Source: Prunus persica (Eukaryota > Streptophyta > Magnoliopsida > Rosales > Rosaceae). From it: DNA of 64,000 nt. The position numbers and the translations under genes are program-made. Position 1 is the stretch's first letter; each line of letters opens with the position of its first letter. Below the pieces are notes generated by a model. The model was not told the origin of the DNA, did not search any database, and saw only the letters and a program-made list of their open reading frames with translations. The DNA lies in NCBI RefSeq assembly GCF_000346465.2, contig NC_034015.1, positions 3,931,845 to 3,995,844 on the forward strand. The letters run 5' to 3'. Of the stretch, positions 22,408 through 34,280 are shown one piece after another.

Positions 22408-24946
22408 TTACTCTTCAAGACCCGGTTCCATTGTCTGGACTGGTGGGGCTGTAACTACGGCCAGACTCAGGTCAGGAAAGCCAGAATCAGCAGATTTTTC
22501 TCGGATCTCCCTGTACTCTTGACAAATGGCACACAAATGGCAGAAAAAATGAGTGACAAAGTCTCCACATGGTGCTTCCTACAAAATGAAATCACAAGAA
22601 ATGATAAGCCCTAGTGAAGCCATAAAACCCAAGTTAAGAAGTTGTCCCACAAAGTTTGTAATCCGTGACCTTGCCCCCCAAATTACTTTGAAGTTATACA
22701 ATAAACTATTTTCCAATGAGCCCCATATAAATTCATATTCCCTAACACAAGCACGGTAATTATATCTTCCCTTGTTGAGAATAAATCCCACATTGGGAAT
22801 TTGAAGCCTTGCATGACAATATTAAAATGAAGAGGCTTATATATTGTCATGCAAGGCCACAAATTGCCAATTGCCAATTGGTTTAAGATGCCTTTGATTG
22901 CGACTCAGGCCCAACATGTCACCCAATAAATATCACATCTTCGGTAATCATTTTCTGTAACCTCTAATGAAACTGAAATAGAATTGGCCATCAAAGACAA
23001 CCGAAGCTAATTCAAACGGGATTATCTCTTAAAGGGAAAGAGCAAAAAAAGAAAAAAAAAGAAAAGGAGAGTTCTAATAAAGAAAAGAACAAGCATGTAT
23101 AAAATATATTCACTTTTTTATATTTCTAAAGGGCCACTTATTTGGGATTTCTCAAATATACAAAATCAATTTTTTCACTATTAACAATCTATAGCCTGGA
23201 AAACTGATAAACAATGCTATACCTGAAGATTATACTTTGATCTTAGGGTCCTGCGGTAGCCACAAGCATAACATGCAACAAAGCATCCCGGTACTCCCAA
23301 AACAAGACCCTCAGTCAATAAGCAGCAGACGGTATTAACGAGTGCCCACAAAATAAAATGCATCATGCATGATCCTATGAATGTCCCAGAACCCAGAAAT
23401 TCTGCATTCTTTCCAAATAAAAAGCAAGGACAAAATAGACCTACACAACCTGTACAAAACAAAAATCAGCAATTAGATGATCATTGTTGGCTTACGCTCA
23501 CAGTGATGTTTGTGTAACTGACCAAAATTCAAATGTTGCTCCCGTGTATTATGCGTTATCATGATAAATGAAAAGAAACAAGTCATATTATACTCAGTCC
23601 ACCTAATTCCCATTTTCTTCATTTGAACTTTTACCCATATAGATAAAACTTATTCTTCAAACAAGAAAAGCCTACTAACCATTTTAACCAGTCTGCAGAT
23701 CATTAGTTTGTGTGTGGAGACATTATGTTCAAAGCTCAATGAATGACCTCCTCTAATTCAACCTCTACAAACCATTATTATCTCTATATTCACTACTAAC
23801 AACACCAACTATTTACCAACAGCCAATGCTTTATCTCACATCAGACCAGATTTCATGTCTTCAAAATCAGATTTAAATTACTTAAGATGTGAAGCTTATA
23901 AATAATATTTATCCAAACTTATCTCCAAAAATTCAAGGGGTTTGCTATTTTATAAATATATAAATAAATAAAAATTAGGAGACCAACTCTTTTTTCGTAA
24001 ATTTATTGTCCCTGCAGTATTGGTGGGTGATGGTAATTATGGGCGCCATGGTAATCAAGGGTAAGACCGCAAGAGAAATTACTCATCGGATACAAGGAAA
24101 TGGTTAGCCGAATCTTATAGGTTCTCAGAGCTAGTAACACTGGAATGTTAGACATAAACCATAAACATTTCTCTTATACATAAACTGCTAAACATGGGGA
24201 CCAATAAAGAACTATATCATCCATGACGTTAACTAGCCAACTTAAGGTAGTTTAAATTGGCCCAAACTGGAAACTCAAAATATTGCTGCTTGAATAAGCA
24301 TGCAAAACCAAACGATATGCAAAGCTTACTAGCTTCTGAGCTACTATATCTTGATATAAAAGTCCATGCCTTCATTTGGAACTTCTATATTTTATGTAAC
24401 TCGCACATCGATGATCGAACTAGTATGCTTTAACTTGAGTCAGTCGAATCCTATGGTTTCTTAAAGCTGCTTCCTTTCTTTGGAATGTCTTCTAAATAAT
24501 ACAAAATGAATACCAGCCACAAATTCAGACACAATAAACGTCCACCACATAATGTAGAGTACTCAGAGAATGTTAAGCACATAGCAAGCTAAGAGCTGAG
24601 CAATATTATTGTATGGTTAGTTAAATAACTGAACTCATATCCTAGCCTTTCTAAGAAAGCCCTAAGAAAATGAAGTATGACAAGCACAAGCTAATTTTTT
24701 TTTCCCTACTCAAGAGGCACCTTCATTTTTTTTCCTTCTGATAAATGAAGGTCACAAGGCAGAAAGTAGCATACAGCTCTGCATATCGTCACAGCATGCG
24801 CAGATTCCAGAAGACCATTGTACAGGCCCATCAACACTGTTTTGCTGCTTGGGAGGCTCTTCATTTCGCAAAACAATTGCCGATTCAGAATCCGACATCC
24901 CTAAAGGAATGTACGCCGGTGGGGCATAACTGCTTTGGCTCTTCAT
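22408..24946 (-). CDS. PLAC8-family membrane protein (cell number regulator-like), three coding exons
   Basis: Minus-strand exons 24946-24775, 23449-23223 and 22578-22408 with GT-AG introns; phases join exactly (Cys codon across intron 1, phase 0 at intron 2) to give 189 residues. Start MKSQSSYAPP, stop after EPGLEE. The PLAC8 domain starts at about residue 44: WSSGICACCDD, the signature CCVGLFCPC (about 58-66), FLFGKNAEFLGS, a hydrophobic segment (about 79-100), GVPGCFVACYACGYRRTLR, then CGDFVTHFFCHLCAICQEYR. PLAC8 proteins include fruit-weight/cell-number regulators and PCR-type metal transporters at the plasma membrane; which role applies here cannot be told. A leader intron is likely: an acceptor CACAG lies 8 bases before the ATG and a donor candidate at 25520. 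The gene sits between the two inverted CACTA copies and looks intact. Confidence 0.93.
22806..22857. repeat. Perfect 17-bp hairpin in PLAC8 intron 2
   Basis: GCCTTGCATGACAATAT (22806-22822) recurs inverted at 22841-22857 with an 18-base loop. It follows CCCACATTGGGAATTTG, which resembles the edge of a small LTR or MITE remnant. No longer flanking complementarity was noticed. Confidence 0.7.
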
Positions 24947-24953
24947 CTTTCTC

Positions 24954-25640
24954 CTGTGACCCAAATGATCTGTACCCAGTAACCCAAAGCACAAACAAGA
25001 GAGAAACTGAGTCAATAAATGTGCAAAGAGACCACAAAGGCAATCCCATATATCTCAACCAGCAACAAATACTCTTCTAAGCATTACCCAATAAGCCCAA
25101 ATACAATGCGACATAACATGAGGAACCGTGCCCTCCACAACAAGAGTCTAATGCGAGAGAGTTACGATTAACAACTACTTGCAAATGCTAAGATTGAAAA
25201 CTCTTGAGTAACAAATTGAACGCAACCAATAAAATCAAGCAGGGCAGAAAAAAATCGAATTTCAAACATAAAATTTGAGATTTAGTTCCCGCTTTTAGAT
25301 AATAAATCAAACTAATCTATGCACACAAAAAAAAAAATTACAACAACAACGAAGGAAGAAGGAAAACACTACAATAAAGCATTAACAGATGGTTTAACAA
25401 ACTCTAGTAAAGAAAATTGAAAGCGAAGAACAGCAATGACATGTGAAACCATTAAAAGAAATCATGAAAAATAGTAAGAAATCGAAGAAACAAAGAATCG
25501 AAGAAACAAAGATCCATACCCGCCTCTTTCTGTCGGTGAGTGAAGAAAATGGTGGCAGAAAAAATAACCCTTTTCTGTTACTGAGAAAGAGTAAATAACA
25601 AGAACAATCCGGGCCCGAGTCGACCTGGGGCTTGCTTACG
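24954..25640 (-). promoter_or_regulatory. Likely 5' leader, leader intron and promoter of the PLAC8 gene
   Basis: The reverse complement of about 25521 gives GAGGCGG then GTATGG, a good donor that pairs with the acceptor at 24954-24955, implying a ~565-base 5'UTR intron. Upstream, 25600-25670 holds TGGGCC-type (site II) motifs, which are common in plant housekeeping promoters. No TATA box was identified. This is inference from sequence only. Confidence 0.4.
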
Positions 25641-25799
25641 TTTGCTTAGATGCCCATTTTGGGCCTTGGTTAGACATCGTCACTGATATGCATATCAGGA
25701 ATTCCCGTTTGCACCCAGTCTCTATCTCTACACACCCTCAACTATATCTAGCAGTAGGCAAATGAAAGTTTTTTTGTGACTAAAACCTAAATTTACTTC

Positions 25800-27369
25800 G
25801 AGGATATGGGGATCCACTGTCCTCATTTTCTGTTTCCTTCATGTTCCTTGCATAATTTTTTGACAGTTGTTCAATCACTGAATATTGTTAACTTAATAAA
25901 ACTTTTTAAAAAATAATTTAAAATTGAAAGAAAAATAAAACAAACAGCCACCAACGTGAGCACCCACCGCCTCAGCTGCCGGCCACCCACCACATCCCAA
26001 ATAACCCCCAACACCCGTGAGCTCCTCCTCTCTTCACCGCCAGTGAAGCATCACCTCTTATGCCTCTCTTTCCCTTTTTTCTCCGTCACACTACCCCGCC
26101 CCCTGAATTCTCTATGAGATCCAATTCATACTTATAAAGATTTTTTTTTAATATTTTTTTAAAGTTAGTGACTTTCATAGAGTTGATAAATTCTTAATAC
26201 TTTCATGAAGTTGATAAAAGTCACTAATAAATTGGCAAGACCTTTGCTATTAACAATTAGTCTTAAAAGTATGGAAAAGTCATTCATTTAATAAATTTTT
26301 TAAAAGTCATTAACTTTTTAGATAGCACCAAATTTTTAAAGACTTTTTAAAAGTCATAACTGAATATCATGAAACTTTTAAATACTTTTAACTACTTTTT
26401 AAAAGTCACAATTGAATACCATTAAACTTTTAAATACTATTTAAAAGTCACACTTGAATAACTTCAGACTTTTAAATTCTATAACGGTGCTTTTGGATGG
26501 GGGAAATAAACTTGAAATTTTGACAAATGTTAGAATTTCTAAATTGATATGAACCAATTCCTATGTTTGGATAAAAACAAGCATAGAAATTTAGAAATTC
26601 CGAGTGGAAAAAAACATGAAATTTGGAGATCATAAATCCCAACTTTAAATTCTATCTAAAAGTCGTTATTTCTAAAATCCCAAGAGAGATTGAGTTTTAA
26701 AAAAAGATGACTTTACAAATAAAGGTTAAATTCCGTGTTAGAAATCCATCACCCAAACAAGAAACTTTACAAATTCTAGAATATTAATTTCCGTCATTTA
26801 TGAAATCCTTTGTACTTTTAAATTTCCTCGTCTAAACGCATTGTAAAAGTATTTAAAAGGTAGAATTGGATACACCCCCTTAAAGTTAAAAATTATGTTG
26901 AAACATTTAAATGGTAACCTAGAACAAGAAATTAGGGATTGTATTCCCTTTAGTTCTATGCAACTTTATCCAAATTTTCTCTTGGATTGTGATGCTATTA
27001 TCTTTCTATGTATTTGTTTTGTGAAATTAGTATTTCTGCAGTGGTTATCACTTCGTTAAGAAAGAAAGTGACTTTCAACAATCAATGTCGTTGTGCTGAT
27101 AGGGATGCTTTGATGTGCAACGCTTGCGATGAACAAGGGAGGAGGTAGGATGGGGTGGCGTTGGTTGGGTTGTGGTGACTGCTACTATGTTGTTTGTTTT
27201 TAGATTTTAGATTTTAGATTTTTGTTTCTATTTATTTTATATCAAGGGACATGAAGGGACATACTTTAACATTGTTAATTGGGGGTTAAGTTAATAGATA
27301 CGTGTAAAAAAATTATGCAAGGGACTTGAAGGAACACATAAAATGGGGACAGCGGATCTGCTCTCGGAT
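25800..27369. mobile_element. Non-autonomous inverted-repeat element, MULE-like
   Basis: The left end (GATCCACTGTCCTCATTTTC, then TTCCTT, GTTCCTTGCATAATTTTTT) and the reverse complement of the right end (GATCCGCTGTCCCCATTTTA, then CCCTTGCATAATTTTTT) match over about 55-60 bases. Long inverted ends without an internal transposase fit a Mutator-like non-autonomous element. The outermost bases and a 9-bp duplication could not be fixed. The interior has many AAAAGTCA/TTTTAAATACT repeats and a GC-richer patch at 25950-26100. Confidence 0.6.
26485..26843. mobile_element. Tourist-like MITE nested in the MULE-like element
   Basis: Ends CGGTGCTTTTGGATGGGGG and, inverted, CAATGCGTTTAGACGAGG match imperfectly. 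Both sides are bounded by TAA (26482-26484 and 26844-26846). Length is 359 bases with no coding capacity. Confidence 0.55.
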
Positions 27370-28288
27370 GGGAGATGCAGAATTTGGGGTGTTGTGCAAT
27401 TCATAATTATTAGATTAAAATAATAATAATTTGAATAAAATTATTATTAGAAATATAATAATAAATTAGTTGTGAGATTTAATCTGAACCATTGATATAT
27501 ATGGTTCAAATTTTGTGTCAAAAAAAAATATATATATTAGTACTAGCAATTTGGGGATCAGGGTTTTGAACCCCTGGACACATGCGCTATACCTACCGGC
27601 CAACTATTTTTATCTTTTGAGTACCACCCTCAAATATTTTTTAAAAAGTAAAATGGAAAATATATCCATTAATAAATAAAAAATCACAACGGCTTAATGA
27701 CGTCTCCAAAAATATCACCATGCTCTCACTTAACTTCACCTCTTTCTCTAATTGTCTAATACATTACACACTCTTTTTTTTTTAAGGCTGATTTGCTGTA
27801 GTGCCCTCTAAAACTATGGTTAAATTCTATATTGCCCCCTAAAAGTCAAAGTGACTCACTTTACCCCCCTTGACCAAGGTTTGATATTCCACATTACTCC
27901 CTGCCGTTAGCTCCATCCAAAAGTCTACCAAATTAGATAACATGACAGGAGTGTTTAAGTAATTTTATACATTTAAGATATGTACAAACTAATTTGGGAG
28001 AACGATGTGGCAAAGTGGAGCCACCTGAAGATTTAAAAAAGAAAAAAAATTCTTAATCTTTTAAAAAATTAGAGAAAAAATAACAATAAAAAACGAAAGC
28101 AAAATTTATAAGAGTCTAAATTAAGAAAACATAATATATATATATTTAAAAATCCAGCTTCCTCGTCTCCTCAAAAAAAAGCCCCGGGTTCATTTTATAA
28201 ATTAATTATAAAAATAAAAAATGAAATAAAATAACATTTGAATCCGAAATAAAACGATGGAGTTATGGAGGCCTATTTGGGTAGTCTT
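27370..28288. other. Intergenic, with a possible tRNA-derived SINE head
   Basis: AT-rich. On the minus strand about 27600-27545 reads GCGCATGTGTCCAGGGGTTC then AAAACCCTGATCCC, close to a tRNA B-box and arm. There is no anticodon arm, so it is not a functional tRNA; a SINE promoter remnant is possible. 27785-27990 is non-coding text similar to widespread plant repeats. Confidence 0.35.
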
Positions 28289-29021
28289 TGTTAGAAAAAT
28301 AATCAGTAAATGTTGTATACTATAGGATCACTATATTATTGCACAATTCTTAAAATATAAACAGTAGCAAAATTACGAAATCTGTATAAATGTGCAAATA
28401 TATAAATTAAGTACAGAATACTGACTTTTATTGAAGATAGAGGCTTGCGTATTTGCAATGTCCTAAAGACAGAATTTCGCCTCTTCTCAGTGCTTGAAGT
28501 TCAACAGGCGTCTATCTCCCAGGATTCAACTATCTATAATTCAAGGGTCCAGCACCGGATCCTTGAATTCTGGCGAACGTTGGTGTGCTTCTCTCCAATA
28601 CAGTTGGTAACTTTAAAATAATATGAGATAGTTTTAAAGAAAAAGAGATACGTCTTATGGCCTATGACTTGTGGATTTATAATAGAATTACACCTCTTCA
28701 AAATAGATAAGTCTTTCTGGTTTGAATTTAACTTCTGCCAAAGAAATCCGAAAAATAAAAAATAAAAAATAATTATTTTATTTTCGGGCTAGGTATATTT
28801 CTTTTACTTTCCAGAGACCCCAAGAGCCCCAAGGCCCAAGGCCCAAGTCTTGATTATTTAAATATTAGTATTAATCAAGCAAGCCAACCATGATAGTCTT
28901 CACTACCAAGCCCATCAGCCCACCAATCTTTATTTAATTGATGTTAAGGTTTCATGCTTATAAAGCTTATGGAACCTTTTGTTTTCTCCAATGTGGGACA
29001 TTTGCTTTCAAACTTCCAACA
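28289..29021 (-). repeat. Copia 3' LTR (full length, 733 bp)
   Basis: TG...CA ends. It contains the ~290-bp segment missing from the other LTR. It adjoins the polypurine tract, so it is the 3' LTR relative to the minus-strand coding region. Confidence 0.93.
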
Positions 29022-29606
29022 ATACCCCACATTTGAAATGCAAATTTGTTTTTGAAAATAAAACATGCAGACTCAAAAACTGGAGAAGAAATTAGATAAA
29101 ATACACATCAGGAAAAGTGTCTTTTGGACTTGAACTTTCCCTAGTGTAGACGTATCGGATCTACTTAATGAATCAGTGGAACTCATAGCCTTGAACTGTT
29201 CATTGTTTTGTAGTAAATCGAAACAATACGCCACACATGTATTAAATCTTTACACACTTAAGTTCATGCGGTTGTGTTCATTTTGGTCTTGAACAAATCC
29301 CGGTCTCATAGGAGCTTTAGAGAATGTAGTCATGTAATTCTCATAAATGCGACCCCACATTTACTCCTATATAGGTAACGTTAATTAAAAGTATTCTGCC
29401 ATACTTCTTTTGAATATCAAAATATTAACGTCATTAAATGTTTTGTATAAAATATACCCTAAAAACTTCTGCAGACAACACACTTTGATCATAGGAATGA
29501 GTAAATAGTGTGTTCATACCTTGAGCCATTCCTAACCAGTTTGCCTATTGAACCTAGACCATGGGATCTCCAATCAGCTAGGTTAGGGTTCCATTAGGTT
29601 AGCTCA

Positions 29607-32600
29607 TTATGAAATTGACATTAAACCCATTCCCCTCGACGCATATTTAATTTGCTCTCTAGGTAGGCCTTTTGTCAAAGGATCAGCTATGTTTTCCTTT
29701 GACTTTACATAATCTAATGAGATTATTCCATCTTTGAGCAACTGTCTAATTGTGCTATGTCTTCGCCTTATATGCCTTGATGTGCCATTGTATATCTTAT
29801 TTTTGGCTCTTGCAATAGCTGCCATATTATCACAATGAATACAGACTGCAGTTATTGGTTTAGGCAATAACGGTATATCTTCCATAAAGTTTCGAAGCCA
29901 TTCTGCTTCTTCAGCAGCCTTGTCCAAAGCTATGAATTCTGATTCCATAGTTGACCGTGCTATACACGTTTGCTTGGTTGACTTCCAAGCTACTGCTGCC
30001 CCTCCACATACAAAAACATAGCCACTAGTGGATTTCGTTTCACTTTCACCAGAAATCCAGTTTGCATGACTATATCCTTCTAAAACTGGTGGGTAACTTG
30101 TGTAATGCAATCCATAATTTATTGTGCCTTTAATAAATTGTAGCACTCTAATCAAAGCCTTCCAATGATCATCAGATGGATTACTAGTATATCGACTAAG
30201 CCTGCTCACTGCATAAGCTAAATCAGGCCTTGTACTATTCATCATATACATTAAGCTTCCAATCACTTGTGAATATTCTAGCTGAGATACTGCATATCCA
30301 TTATTTTTAGCTAGATGAACTGATGGATCAAAAGGGGTCACAATGGATGGATCATCAAAGTGACCAAATTTTCTAAGTATTTTTTCTGCATAATGGGACT
30401 GAGTCAAAAAATAACCTTGTTTGGTTCTTTGAACTCTAATTCCAAGTATGATATCTGCAAGTCCCAGGTCCTTCATATCAAAACTTGAACACAACATTTT
30501 CTTTGTAGAATTAATGATATCTTTGCTAGTACCCATTATGAGCATGTCATCAACGTATAAACATACTATGACACATGAGTTTTTGAAACTCTTTACATAT
30601 ACGCATTTGTCACTCTCATTGATCTTAAAACCATTTGACAGCATAACATGATCAAATTTTTCATGCCACATTTTTGGTGCTTGTTTAAGTCCATACAATG
30701 ACTTAATTAATTTGCACACTTTCTTTTCTTGTCCTTTAACCACAAACCCTTCTGGTTGTTCCATATAGACTTCTTCATCTAATTCTCCATTCAAAAAGGC
30801 AGTTTTAACATCCATTTGATGTATCTCCAATTTCTGTATGGCTGCTATGGAAATTAATATTCTTATAGATGAGATTCTTGATACAGGTGAATATGTATCA
30901 AAGTAATCCAGCCCTTCTTTTTGTCTATAGCCTTTTGCTACTAGACGTGCCTTATATTTGTCTATAGAACCATCAGCCTTCAATTTCTTTTTGAATATCC
31001 ATTTATGACCAATTGGTTTATTACCAGGTGGTAAATCAACCAATTGCCAGGTATTATTTTGTAAAATGGAATCCATCTCACTTTTAATTGCTTCCTTCCA
31101 AAAAGTAGCCTCACTTGAAGTCATCGCTTCCTTGTATGTTTGTGGTTCAGCTTCTGACAAGAAGGTGAGAAAATCAGGTCCAAAATTTCTTGGGATTTTC
31201 GTTCTACTTCCTCTTCTTGGTTCCATTTCATTCTCATGAACCCTGATGAAGAAGGAATGTCACTTTGAGTTGGTTCAAGTGATCTTTTTCTAGTTGGACA
31301 GGACCTATTTTCTTTGTAGGGATAAATATGTTCAAAAAATTCTGCATCTACAGATTCTATGATAGTATTAACATGAATATCAGGAATTTCTGATTTAACC
31401 ACTAAGAACCTATAGGCTGCACTATTATTTGCAAAACCAATGAATGCACAATCTACTGTTTTTGGTCCAAGTTTAACTCGTTTTGGCAAGGGTACTTGAA
31501 CTTTTGCAAGGCAACCCCACACTTTGAGGGTTTTATATGTAGGAATTCTACCTTTCCACACTTCATAAGGAGGCTTATTAGTCTTCTTATGTGGAATTTT
31601 GTTCAAGATTGTATTTGCAGTAAATAAGGCTTCACCCCACAGATTGTGTGGAAGCCCTGAACTATTCAACATGGAGTTGATCATGTCCTTGAAAGTTCGA
31701 TTTTTTCTTTCAGCAACACCATTTTGTTGAGGTGTATATGGAGCCGTTGTTTGATGAACTATTCCATGTTGAGCACAAAATTCAGAGAAGGCTATAGACT
31801 CATACTCTCCTCCTCTATCAGATCTTAGAGCTTTAATTTTTCTCTCTAATTGATTTTCAACTTCAGCTTTATATGTCTTGAACATATTCAAAGCCTCATC
31901 CTTGCTATTTATCAGATAGACATAGCAAAATTTACTGCAATCATCAATGAAAGTAATATAATAATTCTTTCCTCCACGAGTTGGTGTTGATTTAAAATCA
32001 CAAAGATCTGAATGAATCAAACCCAGCAACTCATTAGATCTTTCAAAAACAGATTTGAAACTTTGCCTTGCAAATTTTGATTCTGTGCATATTTCACATT
32101 TATTGTTGTGATCAATTTTAAAGTTTGGCAGCAACCTTAAATTGATCATTCTATCTAAACAACGGAAATTAACATGTCCTAATCTAGCATGCCAAATATC
32201 ACAAGACTCAACAATATAAACAGAAGCCTTATTTATTTTATTAATAGCATTTGTAGCCAATACATTAAGTTTGAACAAACCCTCAGCCAAATAACCCTTT
32301 CCCACAAACATTCCCCCTTTAGTGAGAACAAACTTGTCTGATTCGAATACTAGTTTAAAGCCCTTATTACTGAGCAATGGACCAGACACTAAGTTCTTCC
32401 TAATATCAGGGACATGAAGTACATCTAGAAGGGCTAGTTCCTTCCCAGAGGTAAATTTCAGCAGCACCTTTTCTTTTCTAGCAATGGCAGCAGTTGAGGA
32501 ATTTCCCATATAGAGTTGTTCTCCACCAGAAATTTCTTGGTATGTAGAGAACATGCTCTTGTCGCCACATATGTGCTTGGTTGCACCAGTATCAATCCAC

Positions 32601-33553
32601 CAATCTTTTGTATCTAAAACCATATTCGTTTCAGACACTACAGCAGCCAAAACATCTTTAATTACATTTGCTTGATTATTGGCAGACTTGGCAGAAACTC
32701 CATCTTTCTTGTGGCGACAATCTTGTGCCTTGTGTCCAGCTTTTCCACACACCCAGCAACTCCCTTTTATTTTCTTAAAATTCTTGCTGTTTGGTGCTAT
32801 TTTGAAATAGGACTTGCCTTTATTTTTCTGGGAATTGTATTTTGGCTTTCCAGCAGAGACTTTGCCTTCAACAATGTTGACTTTGGCTTCAGAGGAAGCA
32901 CCATCCACTTTCGCAATAATTCTGTGATCCTGTTCAACTCTTAGTTTCAGAACCAAATCATCCAGGGTCATGTCAGATTTCTTGTGTTTCAGATAGATCT
33001 TGAAATCATTCCAGGAAGGAGGCAACTTCTCTATGATCGAACCCACTTGAAAGTTCTCGTTCATGATCATGTTTTCATTATGCAGTTCATGCATAATGAT
33101 CTGGAGTTCTTCCACTTGATTAACCACTGACTTGGAGTCTATCATTTTGTAATTCAGAAATTTCCCAATGACAAATTTCTTTGTACCAGCAACCTCTGTT
33201 CTGTACTTCTTTTCGAGAGACTCCCACAATTCCTTGGCAGTCTTATATGAAGAATAAACATCATACAAGGTATCATCCAACGAACTGAGAATATAATTCC
33301 TGCAGAGAAACTCAGAATGTTTCCAAGCATCAATAGCATTTAATTTGGCTGCAGGTATCGGATTCTCTGTTGCCACAGGAACTTCCTCTTTGACTACATG
33401 AGCCAAATTCAGTGTTGTCAAGTAAAACAGCATTTTCTGTTGCCAGCGTTTGAAATCCACCCCTTTGAACTTCTCTGGTTCCTTAACATGAGTTTTGACG
33501 CCGCTGACATTGACTATATCAGTCATCTGCACGCCACTTACAGATTCTTCCAT
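29607..33553 (-). pseudogene. Copia gag-pol polyprotein with one frameshift
   Basis: The minus-strand frame from ATG 33553 runs to 31121; the second frame, offset, covers 31226-29607. Together they give the complete copia order. These are GAG (about 1-240), a zinc knuckle CWVCGKAGHKAQDC, protease WWIDTGATKHIC, integrase (HARLGHVNFRCL, then HSDLCDF, FIDDCSKFCYVY and PQQNGVAERKNRT), reverse transcriptase ([18 protein letters not shown], then YVDDMLIMG) and RNase H ([27 protein letters not shown]). The frame changes near 31215-31235, between integrase and reverse transcriptase, where the two frames overlap by 106 bases. No other stop was seen. A single small insertion or deletion is the simplest explanation; programmed frameshifting at this position would be unusual for copia. 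Confidence 0.93.
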
Positions 33554-33575
33554 TAAAGAATTTCTGTCTTTAGAT

Positions 33576-34018
33576 TGTTAGAAAAATAATCAGTAAATGT
33601 TGTATACTATAGGATCACTATATTATTGCACAATTCTTAAAATATAAACAGTAGCAAAATTACGAAATCTGTATAAATGTGCAAATATATAAATTAAGTA
33701 CAGAATACTGACTTTTATTGAAGATAGAGGCTTGCGTATTTGCAATGTCCTAAAGAAAATAAAAAATAATTATTTTATTTTCGGGCTAGGTATATTTCTT
33801 TTACTTTCCAGAGACCCCAAGAGCCCCAAGGCCCAAGGCCCAGGTCTTGATTATTTAAATATTAGTATTAATCAAGCAAGCCAACCATGATAGTCTTCAC
33901 TACCAAGCCCATCAGCCCACCAATCTTTATTTAATTGATGTTAAGGTTTCATGCTTATAAAGTTTATGGAACTTTTTGTTTTCTCCAATGTGGGACATTT
34001 GCTTTCAAACTTCCAACA
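33576..34018 (-). repeat. Copia 5' LTR with internal ~290-bp deletion (443 bp)
   Basis: Same ends as the 3' LTR, but the sequence jumps from GCAATGTCCTAAAG to AAAATAAAAAATAATTATTT. The lost part starts at about 28474 in the other LTR. An AAAG/AAAATAAAAAAT microhomology lies at the junction. Confidence 0.92.
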
Positions 34019-34023
34019 GTCTT

Positions 34024-34280
34024 GTTCTCGAAGATGGCCACCATGGGGACAGTGCATGATGTGCACCATTACAGGAACTTTTTAGTTTGAGGAGATTTGA
34101 TGAATTCACAAAAATAAATTAACAGGATGAGAAAGGGAGATGAGGAGTATTCGATCCCATGGCTTCCATGGCCAACCCATTCTAAACTGACCCGGAAAGC
34201 TTCAATCTTCACACTCAACAACTTGGCCGAGCTATCTCGAGTGAGATCGATAGGTCCTATGTCTCTCACCATTGCGGATG
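34024..34280. other. Sequence between copia and gypsy remnant, unassigned
   Basis: Likely degenerate gypsy pol or other repeat. The open frame through it leads into the RNase H remnant, but its first half shows no clear domain. Confidence 0.3.

Larger units (their letters stand above)
28289..34018 (-). mobile_element. Ty1/copia LTR retrotransposon, nearly complete
   Basis: Two LTRs starting TGTTAGAAAAATAATCAG and ending CCAACA bound a minus-strand pol region. The five-base duplication GTCTT flanks the element (28284-28288 and 34019-34023). The polypurine tract AAATGTGGGGTAT lies just inside the 28289-29021 LTR. The gag ATG is only ~22 bases inside the other LTR, and the usual tRNA-Met site TGGTATCAGAGC is not there. 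The LTRs are very similar apart from a deletion, so the insertion looks fairly recent. Confidence 0.95.

Noticed and set aside
24745..25080. 111-residue plus-strand frame
   Set aside because: Overlaps PLAC8 exon 1 in antisense; the minus-strand exon has correct splice sites and domain.
31121..31226. Programmed frameshift in copia pol
   Set aside because: The frame change is between integrase and reverse transcriptase, not at a gag-pol border, and no slippery heptamer was obvious; a simple indel is more likely.
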